From Gammaproteobacteria bacterium (lineage in GTDB: Bacteria; Pseudomonadota; Gammaproteobacteria; Thiohalobacterales; Thiohalobacteraceae), in assembly GCA_018819175.1 (NCBI GenBank), contig JAHJQQ010000021.1, forward strand, positions 1-50,534: 50,534 nucleotides of DNA, given 5' to 3'. The notes beneath the pieces are model-generated. The model was not told the DNA's origin. It worked only from the letters and a program-made list of their open reading frames with translations, and searched no databases. The translations under genes and the position numbers were made by a program. Numbering within the stretch: the stretch's first letter is position 1; each line of letters opens with the position of its first letter. Shown piece by piece: positions 9,765 through 18,250 of the stretch.

Positions 9765-11042
9765 GTGAACACTACTTTCCTCGGCATTGATGTTGGCACC
9801 TCAGGTATCCGCGCCTGTTTGATCGATGCCGCCGGACAAGAACTCGCGACTGTCCATACCGCACTGCCCGAGCCCACGCGAAACAACGCCTGCATAGAAC
9901 AAGAACCGGACTTGTGGTGGCAGGCACTGCAAGGCGTGCTCGACGAACTTCACGCACAACACCCACTGAATAATCTCGCCGCACTATCCATTGACGGCAC
10001 CTCCGCCACCCTGCTTGCCTGCAATGCCCAGGGGCAAACGCTGGGACCGGCGCTGATGTACAACGACCACCGCGCCCAGGCCGAAGCGGCAATGATCGCA
10101 GCCGCGGCACCGCTAAACAGCGGCGCACAAGGGGCGCACAGCAGTCTTGCCAAGGCACTGTGGTTGCTACGGCAACCGATGTCAGATAAGCCGCGCTACC
10201 TTCTGCATCAAGCCGATTGGCTGGCCGCCCGGCTGACGGGCCACTTCGGCATCAGCGATGAGAACAATGCGCTGAAACTCGGTTACGATCCCATCACACG
10301 TACCTGGCCGTCCTGGATTAATGGCTTGGAAGTAGATAGATCGCTGTTGCCACGTGTCGTCGCACCAGGCACCCGGCTCAGTCCTGTGCTGCCTGAGTGG
10401 GCACAACGCTGGACTATGCCGCGTGTACAGGTTGTCGCCGGCACGACCGATAGCACTGCCGCCTTCCTTGCGACCGGCGCACAGACTATCGGTCAAGCTG
10501 TCACGTCGCTCGGCAGCACGCTGGTGTTGAAGGTGTTGGCCGAACGTCCGATCTTCGCACCTGAATACGGCGTCTACAGCCATAGACTCGGCGAACGCTG
10601 GTTGGTGGGCGGCGCCTCCAACACCGGCGGTGCGGTATTACGTCAGTATTTCAGTAACGACCAGCTGAGAAACCTGGAATCAAAACTCGACCCGATGCGT
10701 CCTACTGGCTTGGACTACTACCCCCTACCCGGTATTGGCGAACGCTTTCCCATGAACGATCCGCATCTGCAACCACGCTTGACACCGCGCCCGGCAGAAG
10801 ACGCCGTGTTCCTTCAGGGATTGCTGGAAGGTATCGCGCGTATCGAGCAGCGTGGGTATGAATTACTGGAAACACTGGGAGCACCTTATCCCACGCAGGT
10901 CATCAGCAGTGGCGGTGGCGCCAACAATATCGCATGGCGGAAATTGCGCGAAAATCTATTGTCCGTACCCGTTACCTTGGCCGGTCATCAAGACGCCGCC
11001 TACGGTGCCGCGCGGCTCGCGCGCCAATCTTATACGGATTAA
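9765..11042 (+). CDS. FGGY-family carbohydrate kinase, D-ribulokinase-like
   Basis: Sugar kinase of the FGGY fold that transfers the ATP gamma-phosphate to a pentulose. The text closely follows the plant/cyanobacterial D-ribulose kinase (XK-1) group as I remember it: LGIDVGTSG for phosphate binding, LSIDGTSAT, LHQADWLA followed by SDENNALKLGYDP, GTTDSTAAF, AVTSLGSTL, YGVYSHRL, VGGASNTGGA and a C-terminal SSGGGANN. This would make ribulose-5-phosphate from free D-ribulose; xylulokinase is the main alternative. Start is uncertain: GTG 9765 gives 425 residues and begins next to the conserved strand, while GTG 9744 lies inside a repeat arm. Neither has a strong Shine-Dalgarno. It stands alone between intergenic repeats. 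Confidence 0.85.
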   Translation: MNTTFLGIDVGTSGIRACLIDAAGQELATVHTALPEPTRNNACIEQEPDLWWQALQGVLDELHAQHPLNNLAALSIDGTSATLLACNAQGQTLGPALMYNDHRAQAEAAMIAAAAPLNSGAQGAHSSLAKALWLLRQPMSDKPRYLLHQADWLAARLTGHFGISDENNALKLGYDPITRTWPSWINGLEVDRSLLPRVVAPGTRLSPVLPEWAQRWTMPRVQVVAGTTDSTAAFLATGAQTIGQAVTSLGSTLVLKVLAERPIFAPEYGVYSHRLGERWLVGGASNTGGAVLRQYFSNDQLRNLESKLDPMRPTGLDYYPLPGIGERFPMNDPHLQPRLTPRPAEDAVFLQGLLEGIARIEQRGYELLETLGAPYPTQVISSGGGANNIAWRKLRENLLSVPVTLAGHQDAAYGAARLARQSYTD

Positions 11043-11144
11043 GTACTATTCTGATATAGAGCACCTGATATGCTTGGCGCTCTGAACGACACGCTTAGCG
11101 GAGTTCAGAAGTCGTTCAAGTGTTGACTGGCAACTCGATTGCGA

Positions 11145-11174
11145 TTTGTGGATGCGTCTTTTGTGGATGCGTCT
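11145..11174. repeat. Perfect tandem duplication of 15 bp
   Basis: The unit TTTGTGGATGCGTCT occurs twice without interruption (11145-11159 and 11160-11174). It directly abuts the left end of a degraded repeat element that starts at 11175. It may be a slippage or insertion scar. Confidence 0.85.
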
Positions 11175-11330
11175 AAGGAACTTCTGATTAATTTGATCAA
11201 GTGAGCAGATAGAAGGCACAGACGGGTGAAAAAACGGAGTTTACACGGCGTAAATGAATATTTGAGCCCGGCTGCAACACAGCAGAGCCGCTGCAGCGAA
11301 TTAAGCAGGGTTTCCCCAACCGACACTACT
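11175..11330. repeat. Degraded MITE-like element in the gap before the GGDEF/EAL gene
   Basis: This fills most of the 346-base gap 11043-11388. Its left end AAGGAACTTCTGATTAAT resembles, at 15 or more of 18 positions, the end of the element at 29787-29915 (reverse complement AGGGAACCTCTGATTAAT). Its middle (GGAGTTTACACGGCGTAAA, then CTGCAACAC) resembles the middle of the element at 19259-19404. No matching right end was found, so it looks like a relic or a composite. No gene or clear promoter was recognised in the gap. Confidence 0.5.
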
Positions 11331-11388
11331 GCCACTCCACCTGGCAGCTCAGTCTTCACCAACCCAGCGAGCAGCATCGACTATTAAT

Positions 11389-13767
11389 ATGCAGATCAGC
11401 GATCTCTCCTCTACGCTGCGCAGATACCTGGCGGTATTTGTAATAGCTGTTTTGGGCATGCTGCTGAGCGGCATTGCCTACCAGTGGGAACACCATCAGG
11501 AAGAAGAACGGCTGCTCCAGCGCTTTGAGTTCTTGGCCAAGGAACGGGCGGCTACAATGCAAGCTGCCATCAATCGTGCCTTGGAAAGCCTGCAGGCCAC
11601 TGGCGCTTTTTTCGATGCCAGCAATTACGTCTCGCGTACAGAATTCACCCTGTTTCTCGCTGACCGAATCGCTCAACATCCGGATATCCACGGCATCGAA
11701 TGGCTACCGCGGGTACGGGACAGCGAACGCGAAGCCTTTGAGACCGCTGCGCGCGCAGAAGGATTGACCGACTACCAGATCACCGAATTGAGCGGTGACC
11801 AGACACTTATACCCGCCAAGCGTCGGTTTGAATATTTCCCCGTGTACTATGCCGAGCCCTTGGAGAAGAACCGCAAGGCACTCGGCTATGACTCCTACAG
11901 CCGCAGCAGCAGCCGGCCAACGATGGAACAGGCGCGGGATGGCGGCAGCATGCTTGCAAGCACGCCTTTCAGGCTGATCCAGGATCAGCACAGCGCACTC
12001 TCGACCATTCTCTATCAACCCATCTACAAACTGGGCTCTAAACCCAAGTCCATCGCAGAACGTCGCGAATCCCTGCTCGGCTACGTGGTCGTACTGCTAC
12101 GCATCCCGGACTTGATCGAGCAAACCACATCCCTTATGGATACGACAGAAATCGACTGGCTGTTACTCGATTCTTCCCTGCCCGCGGACCAGCAACGCCT
12201 GCATTTTCAACCCTCGCGCACACGCACTGTCCCGTTCACTCCACCGCCGGGCGACACGCTCAGTGGGCACTTCAGCGTCAATGTGCCGCTGCACCTCCCC
12301 GGTCGTGAATGGCAAATGGCATTTTCACCCGCACCCGCTTTTTTTGTACATTACGGCGCCTCACGCGATTGGCTCATTCTCTGGACGGGACTGGCTTTGA
12401 CGGTATTGTTGTGCCTGTATGTAGGCTCCCGTATACGACGCATTGAGGAAACCGAACGTCTGGCGCGGCGCGACTTTCTCACTGGCCTGCCAAATCGTGC
12501 GCTGCTCGCAGAACGCTTGGGCCACGCCCTGGCAACGGCAGAACGTGACGGCAGTCATCTTGCGGTATTGTTCCTTGATCTCGACCGTTTCAAACATGTC
12601 AACGACAGCATGGGCCACTCGGCAGGCGATAAGCTGCTCACACAAGTAGCTGAACGCCTGAGTCAGGTCTTACGCAAGGAAGACACCCTGGCCCGCATGG
12701 GTGGCGATGAATTCGTAGTCGTCATGGAGCATCTGCAGCACGGTCGGGATGCCGCGGTACTGGCGGAGAAACTGATTCAGACCTTATTACAGCCAATCGC
12801 CATCGGCGATACACCACTCTACCTGACAACCAGTATCGGCATCAGCCTCTATCCGCGCGACGCCACAACGGCAGAAGGCCTGGTCAGTGATGCGGATGCC
12901 GCCATGTATCGGGCCAAGGAATCCGGACGCAACACCTTTCAGTTCTATACGCCAGAACTCACACAATTTGCACACGAGCAGGTGACACTGGTCAGCGATC
13001 TGAAGCATGCCCTGGAACGTCAGGAACTGGAGCTGCATTATCAACCGCAGGTCACGCTTGCCGACGGGAAACTGTTCGGCGTTGAAGCATTGCTGCGTTG
13101 GCGACACGGCAAGACAGGATTGATCATGCCGGATCGCTTCATTCCGCTTGCAGAAGAGACTGGCCTGATCGTGCCAATCGGCGCCTGGGTATTGCAGGAG
13201 GCCTGCGCGCAAGCCAAACGCTGGCTGGATGCGGGATTGCCACTGCAACGCATTTCTGTAAACGTGGCCGGCCCGCAGCTGCAACGCGGCGATATGCTGA
13301 AAACGGTCGAACGAACCTTAGCGGAAACGGGTCTGCCGCCGGGCATACTGGAACTCGAAGTGACCGAGTCATTCATCATGGTCAAGACCGAATCCATCAT
13401 CAATACGTTGAAGAGCCTGCGACGCCTCGGCGTCACCATTGCGGTGGATGATTTCGGCACCGGCCATTCATCGCTGTCACGGCTCAAACGTCTACCGATC
13501 GACCGCCTCAAGATCGATCGTACCTTCGTCCAGGATCTACCGGCGGATGAAGACGATACTGCCATCACGCGCGCCATCATTGCCTTGGGCAAGAGTCTCG
13601 GGCTGCGCATCATTGCCGAAGGCGTGGAAAGCGCCGCGCAGGCGCAACTGCTGCTGCATGAAGGCTGCCACGAGGCGCAGGGTTATTATTACAGTCGCCC
13701 CGTGACCGCAGATGCCATTCCAGAACTGCTGCGCGGCCATCCACAAAAAAACAGCCAGACCCACTAA
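11389..13767 (+). CDS. Membrane CHASE-GGDEF-EAL cyclic-di-GMP enzyme
   Basis: A 792-residue inner-membrane signalling protein that probably both makes and degrades cyclic di-GMP. Order: transmembrane helix about 13-31; periplasmic CHASE sensor about 70-290 (HPDIHGIEWLPRV is typical); second helix about 327-346; GGDEF domain with intact GGDEF at 438-442; EAL domain from about 545, with EAL at 566-568. An RxxD inhibitory I-site (RKED, 429-432) lies five residues before GGDEF, suggesting product feedback. Key EAL residues look intact (ELEVTESF, VDDFGTGHSS, KIDRTFV, AEGVES), so phosphodiesterase activity is likely. The CHASE ligand cannot be read from sequence. Start ATG 11389 has only a weak upstream ribosome site. 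It is a single-gene unit. Confidence 0.95.
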   Translation: MQISDLSSTLRRYLAVFVIAVLGMLLSGIAYQWEHHQEEERLLQRFEFLAKERAATMQAAINRALESLQATGAFFDASNYVSRTEFTLFLADRIAQHPDIHGIEWLPRVRDSEREAFETAARAEGLTDYQITELSGDQTLIPAKRRFEYFPVYYAEPLEKNRKALGYDSYSRSSSRPTMEQARDGGSMLASTPFRLIQDQHSALSTILYQPIYKLGSKPKSIAERRESLLGYVVVLLRIPDLIEQTTSLMDTTEIDWLLLDSSLPADQQRLHFQPSRTRTVPFTPPPGDTLSGHFSVNVPLHLPGREWQMAFSPAPAFFVHYGASRDWLILWTGLALTVLLCLYVGSRIRRIEETERLARRDFLTGLPNRALLAERLGHALATAERDGSHLAVLFLDLDRFKHVNDSMGHSAGDKLLTQVAERLSQVLRKEDTLARMGGDEFVVVMEHLQHGRDAAVLAEKLIQTLLQPIAIGDTPLYLTTSIGISLYPRDATTAEGLVSDADAAMYRAKESGRNTFQFYTPELTQFAHEQVTLVSDLKHALERQELELHYQPQVTLADGKLFGVEALLRWRHGKTGLIMPDRFIPLAEETGLIVPIGAWVLQEACAQAKRWLDAGLPLQRISVNVAGPQLQRGDMLKTVERTLAETGLPPGILELEVTESFIMVKTESIINTLKSLRRLGVTIAVDDFGTGHSSLSRLKRLPIDRLKIDRTFVQDLPADEDDTAITRAIIALGKSLGLRIIAEGVESAAQAQLLLHEGCHEAQGYYYSRPVTADAIPELLRGHPQKNSQTH

Positions 13768-13851
13768 CAGCACGCGCTTGAATTCGTTTTCAGAGCAGCC
13801 TGATCTATGCTTGAATTCCCGGCCAGGGTCGCTCCTACAGTGTCGGGGCCT

Positions 13852-13941
13852 GTCGGACGCGGCCTACGGCCTGAATCCGGCCTACGACCTGATGCATCCA
13901 TAACGCAGGTCGGATTCAGCGGCGTTAGCGGCGCGTCCGAC
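13852..13941. repeat. Inverted repeat of the GTCGGACGCG/GAATCCGAC type
   Basis: The left arm 13852-13882 (GTCGGACGCGGCCTACGG through GAATCCGG) and the right arm 13909-13941 (GTCGGATTC through GCGTCCGAC) are imperfect reverse complements separated by about 26 bases. This resembles the REP/BIME-like palindromes found after many proteobacterial genes. It sits between the GGDEF/EAL gene and cysZ and may form a stem in the transcript. Confidence 0.7.
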
Positions 13942-13995
13942 TACGTTACAAACGATATCGATACCGAAACGCACACACCACCTGGAGAATAATTC

Positions 13996-14724
13996 GTGCG
14001 GGATTTCTACAAAGGCTTCGGCTATCTGCTGGAAGGCATCAGATTGATCCAGGCGCCCGGCCTGCGCCGTTTCGTTGTGATGCCGCTGCTGATCAACATT
14101 GTGCTGTTCGCTGGATTGATCTATGCGGCGGTGTCCGGTTTCGGGCAGCTGCTGGATTACCTGCTGGGTTTTTTACCGGACTGGCTGCATTGGCTGCAGT
14201 ATCTGTTATGGCCGCTGTTCGCGGCCACGGTCATGATCATCCTGGCCTACACTTTCACACTCCTCGCCAACCTGATCGCAGCCCCTTTCAATGGCCTGCT
14301 GGCCGAGGCCGTTGAGAAACACCTGCAGGGGCATTCACTGGAAAATACCGGGGACTGGAAAACATTGATCAAGGATATCGTCCCCAGCCTGCTGTCGGAG
14401 GTCCAGAAGATTCTGTACTTCCTGTTACGCGCCGCGCCGCTCGCGCTGTTGTTTGTGATTCCCGGCGTCAATCTGGCTGCACCGCTGTTGTGGACATTAT
14501 TCAGTGGCTGGATGCTGGCACTCGAATATGCTGATTACCCCATGGACAACCACGGACTGAAGTTCCGTCAGCAAAGGCCATTAATACGCCAACGGCGTCT
14601 CCTGTCGATGGGTTTTGGCCTGACAACGCTCGGGCTGACGCTCATCCCGTTCGTCAATTTCATCGCCATGCCGGCGGCCGTGGCCGGGGCAACAGCCATG
14701 TGGGTGCGGGAACTGAAAAAATAG
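13996..14724 (+). CDS. cysZ: CysZ-like sulfate transporter (EI24 family)
   Basis: Inner-membrane protein of 242 residues, matching the usual CysZ length, that brings sulfate into the cell for cysteine synthesis. Hydrophobic segments occur near residues 27-48, 65-95, 130-180 and 205-235. Conserved CysZ text includes the N-terminal RDFYKGFGYLLEGIRLI, PFNGLLAEAVE, LALEYADYPMDNHG and the C-terminal MPAAVAGAT region. It starts with GTG at 13996, preceded by TGGAGA at a suitable distance. No other cysteine or sulfate gene is adjacent. The stop codon is followed within a dozen bases by a large inverted-repeat element. The transport role rests on family knowledge. Confidence 0.92.
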   Translation: MRDFYKGFGYLLEGIRLIQAPGLRRFVVMPLLINIVLFAGLIYAAVSGFGQLLDYLLGFLPDWLHWLQYLLWPLFAATVMIILAYTFTLLANLIAAPFNGLLAEAVEKHLQGHSLENTGDWKTLIKDIVPSLLSEVQKILYFLLRAAPLALLFVIPGVNLAAPLLWTLFSGWMLALEYADYPMDNHGLKFRQQRPLIRQRRLLSMGFGLTTLGLTLIPFVNFIAMPAAVAGATAMWVRELKK

Positions 14725-14736
14725 GGGTCAGATCTT

Positions 14737-15106
14737 CCGCTGCTGTGGGGACAGATCTTTAGCTCTGTCCCCGTCCGTGCGGACCACGCGGATAAAAGAA
14801 ACCACTGTGGACCGCGATGGCTGGATGTTGCGGCTCCGCTCTGCTGAGTGGAACCACAACGGGGACAGAGCTAAAGATCTGTCCCCACTTTGGCGGTATA
14901 TCGGAGAGGCGGGGCCGCTTAGTGCGGACCACGCGGATAAACGAAGCAGCAGCGGACCTCGAAGGTGATTGTTTGGTGGCTCCGGTTGGTTGTGTGGAAC
15001 CACGACGGGGACAGAGCTGAAGATCTGTCCCCACTTTGGCGGTATATCGGAAAGGCGGGTCCGCTTTGCTGAGTGGAACAACAAAGATCTGTCCCCACAG
15101 CAGCGG
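14737..15106. mobile_element. 370-bp non-coding element with perfect 24-bp terminal inverted repeats
   Basis: The ends 14737-14760 and 15083-15106 are perfect 24-base reverse complements (outer bases CCGCTGCTGTGGGGACAGAT). Inside, 14777-14921 and 14922-15066 are two tandem copies of a roughly 145-base unit. Each has GTGCGGACCACGCGGATAAA at the start and GGGGACAGAGCT followed by GATCTGTCCCC later, with a diverged middle. A third partial AAAGATCTGTCCCC lies in the right end. No transposase is encoded. It has the form of a MITE or RAYT/REP-type palindromic cluster and fills the 402-base gap between cysZ and the aminotransferase gene. Confidence 0.8.
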
Positions 15107-15126
15107 TTCGTTACGCGAGACAGTAA

Positions 15127-16299
15127 CTACCGCCGCAAGTAAGCCCCAAGCCGCGCCACGCCTTCCTGCAACTGCTCTAACGAGGTGGTGTACGCGAAGC
15201 GCACATGAGTATTCGCACGATAGTTTCCGAAGTCGATACCCGGCGTAATAGCCACTCCCGCTTCTTCCAACAGCGTTCGGCACCAACTGAAGCTGTCCTG
15301 AGTGAAGCGCTCGCAACCGGCATACAGATAGAATGCGCCCTGCGGCTCAACAGCGATATCGAACCCCAGGTTGCGCAGCGCAGGCAATAAATAATCACGT
15401 CGCTCTGCAAACAGCTTGCGTCGCTGTTCGAAAATAACCTGTGCCTCTGGCGTGAATGCTGCCAGCGCGGCATGCTGCGCCAGTGTCGGGGCTGCCAGAA
15501 ACAGGTTCTGCGCCAACCGGTCCAACGCCTCGACATGCGTCTGTGGCGCGACCAGCCAACCCAGCCGCCAGCCGGTCATGCCGAAATACTTCGAGAAACT
15601 ATTGATGACAAAAATGTCATCACTGATGGCCAGCGCAGTGTCGGCCTCGCAGCCGTAGGTCAGCCCGTGGTAGATCTCATCGACAATAAGCGCACCACCG
15701 CGCTGTAGCGCCAGGGCGTGCAATTCGCGCAGTTGCGCCGTGGTCAACAAAGTGCCGGAAGGATTTGCCGGTGAAGCCACGAGCATGGCGGCCGTCGCAT
15801 CCGTCCAATGGGTACGTGCCAGTTCGGGTGTGAGTTGATAACCGGACTCAGCATCGGTCGGCACCAGTATCGTTTCACCCTCCACAACGCGCACGAAATT
15901 ACGGTTGCAGGGATAACCCGGGTCGGTCATCAGTACCTGTCGGCCTGGATCGATCAGCGCAGTCAAAACGAGCTGTAACGCACCTGAAGCACCGGGAGTG
16001 ACAATGATGCGCGTCGGATCGACCGATACGCCGTAGCGCGACTGGTAATGGCCGGCGATGGCAATCCGCAGCGGCATCAACCCCGCGGCAGGTGTGTAAT
16101 GCGTCTGTCCCTGTGCCAGCGCAGTCTCTCCAGCGGCAATGATCGGCGCAGCCGTCGGAAAATCCGGCTCTCCGATTTCCATATGCACAATGGAACGTCC
16201 GGCGGCTTCCAGTTCACGTGCCCGCGCCAGCAACGCCATGACATGAAACGGCTGGATATCCGTCATGCGGGCGGCCAGGGGTGGCGGGTTGTTATTCAT
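15127..16299 (-). CDS. PLP-dependent class I/II aminotransferase
   Basis: Cytosolic aminotransferase of fold type I, 390 residues, of the aspartate/aromatic aminotransferase superfamily. The cofactor lysine is K237 in SFSKYFGMTGWRLGW. Other cofactor residues are N179 (SPANPSG), D207 and Y210 (VDEIYHG) and R245. A substrate-carboxylate arginine sits near the C-terminus (HVRFAYTTS). The amino donor and acceptor cannot be read from sequence; general alanine/aspartate aminotransferase annotations are common for this subgroup. The ATG at 16299 is kept, although MTDIQPF twelve codons later is possible. It lies 42 bases downstream of the CbbY-like phosphatase gene on the same strand and is probably co-transcribed with it. 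Confidence 0.92.
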   Translation of the reverse strand: MNNNPPPLAARMTDIQPFHVMALLARARELEAAGRSIVHMEIGEPDFPTAAPIIAAGETALAQGQTHYTPAAGLMPLRIAIAGHYQSRYGVSVDPTRIIVTPGASGALQLVLTALIDPGRQVLMTDPGYPCNRNFVRVVEGETILVPTDAESGYQLTPELARTHWTDATAAMLVASPANPSGTLLTTAQLRELHALALQRGGALIVDEIYHGLTYGCEADTALAISDDIFVINSFSKYFGMTGWRLGWLVAPQTHVEALDRLAQNLFLAAPTLAQHAALAAFTPEAQVIFEQRRKLFAERRDYLLPALRNLGFDIAVEPQGAFYLYAGCERFTQDSFSWCRTLLEEAGVAITPGIDFGNYRANTHVRFAYTTSLEQLQEGVARLGAYLRR

Positions 16300-16341
16300 A
16301 TCGCGGCACTCAAGGGGAGTGCCCGACTATAACAGAGCGGC

Positions 16342-17103
16342 TCAAGCGTCGGCATGTACCCGCTGCAACAGCGCGAGATCCGTGTAAGTTGCGCCACCGG
16401 CATCACCCGACAACACCTGGAAGGGTTGACCAGGTTCGCCAAAGTGATCCAGCAGCAGGGCCGCGCTGGTGAAGTCATGGCCCTGAGTGTAATCACTGAC
16501 AGTGACAATGGTCTTGAGGCCGGCGGCACGCGCGGATAGCAAACCGTTTTCGGAATCCTCGAAGGCCAGGCAGGCCTCCGGCCTCAAACCCATATGTTCC
16601 ATGGCGTAAAAATAGATATCCGGCGCGGGTTTTTTCCTGGGCACCATACTGCCGGCGGCGATCACCTCGAACCAGGATTCGGCATCCGGCGCGATACTCG
16701 CCTTGAGCAGTGCGGTGACATTGTCCGGCGTGGTCGTTGTGGCGATCGCCAGACGCAAACCATCGGCGCGAGCCAAATCCAGCAACCGCCGCACGCCGGG
16801 GCGCAGAGGCACTCCGCCACGTGCAACCGTCTCGGTATAGATACGGGTCTTGGCCTGATGCAGGCCGGCGATGAATTCGGCCAGCGCGGCCGGCCGCTGA
16901 AATTCCGGACGGTAGGTGTCCAAATAATGAAGAATGCGCTCCTTGCCACCCGTCACTGCCAGGAGCTGCCGGTACATATCCACCGACCAGATCCAATCCA
17001 GACCGGCATCAGCGAAAGCAGCGTTGAACGAAACACGATGGACTTCTTCGGTTTCCGCCAAGGTCCCATCGACATCAAACAACAGTGCGCGCAGTTCACT
17101 CAT
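16342..17103 (-). CDS. HAD-family phosphatase, CbbY type
   Basis: Haloacid-dehalogenase-fold sugar-phosphate phosphatase of 253 residues. Motif I is FDVDGTLAETEEVHR (nucleophile D10, acid D12), motif II is TTTTP, motif III lysine is in RKKPAPDIY, and motif IV is FEDSENGL. The cap insert with YRQLLAVTGGKERI is the CbbY pattern. Some CbbY enzymes remove xylulose-1,5-bisphosphate, an inhibitor of Rubisco, but no Rubisco gene is in this window, so the substrate is open. I prefer ATG 17103 over the in-frame TTG at 17118 because the protein begins directly at the conserved strand. It is first in a likely two-gene unit with the downstream aminotransferase. Confidence 0.9.
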   Translation of the reverse strand: MSELRALLFDVDGTLAETEEVHRVSFNAAFADAGLDWIWSVDMYRQLLAVTGGKERILHYLDTYRPEFQRPAALAEFIAGLHQAKTRIYTETVARGGVPLRPGVRRLLDLARADGLRLAIATTTTPDNVTALLKASIAPDAESWFEVIAAGSMVPRKKPAPDIYFYAMEHMGLRPEACLAFEDSENGLLSARAAGLKTIVTVSDYTQGHDFTSAALLLDHFGEPGQPFQVLSGDAGGATYTDLALLQRVHADA

Positions 17104-17218
17104 GATCTGTTCACCCAAACCAGCTCCGGTTAAAAAATGGCCGCACAGCTTAGCTCAGTGGCAACTGCCTGCACACCCCGCCGGGCAGTTCGTCTGAGGC
17201 CTGATTCGGACTTGACTC

Positions 17219-17262
17219 AGCCCCCCTACTACGCCGAAACTTAGCCGCTTATTCCGGGGGGG
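17219..17262 (+). other. Possible G:C hairpin in the dksA leader
   Basis: A C-run (CCCCCC, 17221-17226) and a G-run (GGGGGGG, 17256-17262) could pair across about 30 bases upstream of dksA. A second short stem (AACTGCC with GGCAGTT) lies nearer 17160-17190. No T-tract is present. This may be a structured 5' leader or the promoter region; no known riboswitch was recognised. Confidence 0.3.
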
Positions 17263-17341
17263 TGGTTGCGCCTACAGGGCCTTCCACCTGCCAATAACTC
17301 CATTTCAGACCGGCGGTTACACCGCATCTGCAGGAGAGCAA

Positions 17342-18091
17342 ATGGCTACTACCAAGAAGTCTGCGACCAAGAAAAAGACCGTCACCAAAAAGGCGCCAGC
17401 CAAGAAGGTGGCAGTCAAAAAGGTCGTTTCCAAGAAACCATCAGGCAAAACATCAGGGAAACCCGCAGTGAAATCCGCAAGCACCAAGGCAGCTGCCAGC
17501 AAGGCCGCGCCCGCGAAGAAAGCTGCAACTAAAAAGGTTGTCGCCAAAAAGGCACCGGCCGCAAAAGCCGCACCTAAGGCCACACCAAAGGCTGCAGAGA
17601 AACCCGTCGCCAAGAAATTCACAGCGCCGAAAAAACCGGCTCCGAAAAAACCTTCACGGACAGCAAGCAGCACGGGCACCGTTGTCGAGAGTATCGAGCC
17701 GTACCAGGAAACACCCGGCGAAGACTACATGAACGACACCCAGCGCGAGCACTTCCGCAGCATCCTGCTCGCCTGGAAACGCGAGCTGATGGAAGAAGTG
17801 GACCGTACTGTGCATCACATGCAGGACGAAGCCGCCAACTTCCCTGACCCGAACGACCGCGCCACGCAGGAATCCGAGTTCAGCATGGAGCTGCGTGCCC
17901 GTGACCGCGAGCGTAAGCTCATCAAGAAGATCGATGAGACCATCGGCAAGCTTGATCATGATGATTATGGTTACTGCGAAACCTGTGGCGTGGAGATCGG
18001 TGTGCGTCGACTCGAGGCACGCCCCACGGCGGCACTGTGCATCGACTGCAAGACACTGGATGAAATCCGTGAGAAGCAAATGGGCAGCTGA
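17342..18091 (+). CDS. dksA: RNA polymerase-binding transcription factor DksA with histone-like N-terminal extension
   Basis: Binds the secondary channel of RNA polymerase and, with ppGpp, resets transcription of stable RNA and biosynthetic genes. Residues about 119-249 are a near-standard DksA: coiled coil, tip motif DPNDRAT (D169 and D172 correspond to the essential tip aspartates), and a C4 zinc finger with C212, C215, C233 and C236. Residues 1-118 are an unusual tail made almost only of K, A, P, T, S and V in KKxxAKK-like repeats, resembling histone-H1-like or AlgP tails. Total length is 249 against about 151 in E. coli. The frame is continuous, with AGGAG just before ATG 17342. A strong terminator follows, then gluQ. 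Confidence 0.97.
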   Translation: MATTKKSATKKKTVTKKAPAKKVAVKKVVSKKPSGKTSGKPAVKSASTKAAASKAAPAKKAATKKVVAKKAPAAKAAPKATPKAAEKPVAKKFTAPKKPAPKKPSRTASSTGTVVESIEPYQETPGEDYMNDTQREHFRSILLAWKRELMEEVDRTVHHMQDEAANFPDPNDRATQESEFSMELRARDRERKLIKKIDETIGKLDHDDYGYCETCGVEIGVRRLEARPTAALCIDCKTLDEIREKQMGS

Positions 18092-18119
18092 CCGCTACTG
18101 AATTGTTAAGTAGCCCATG

Positions 18120-18150
18120 AAAACCGGCCTTGTGCCGGTTTTCTTTTTTC
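18120..18150 (+). terminator. Rho-independent terminator after dksA
   Basis: A perfect stem of nine pairs (AAAACCGGC with GCCGGTTTT), loop CTTGT, then TTTTTT interrupted by one C. It lies 29 bases past the dksA stop and separates dksA from gluQ. Confidence 0.93.
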
Positions 18151-18250
18151 GATATCGACGAGTGATCAGACCTGAAGCCTTGTCTCATCGGCGTACTGGT
18201 CTGTATCTTAATTATCGGTGCATTTTGACCTGGAAACCTTCGTTACGGGC

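Noticed and set aside
14777..15066. Possible CRISPR-like repeat array
   Set aside because: Only two long, diverged tandem units inside a terminal-inverted-repeat element; there are no short regularly spaced repeats with unique spacers and no cas genes.
17150..17200. tRNA-like text (TTAGCTCAGTGGCA resembles a D-arm)
   Set aside because: No acceptor stem, anticodon stem or T-arm can be drawn around it; the nearby short stem does not fit a cloverleaf.
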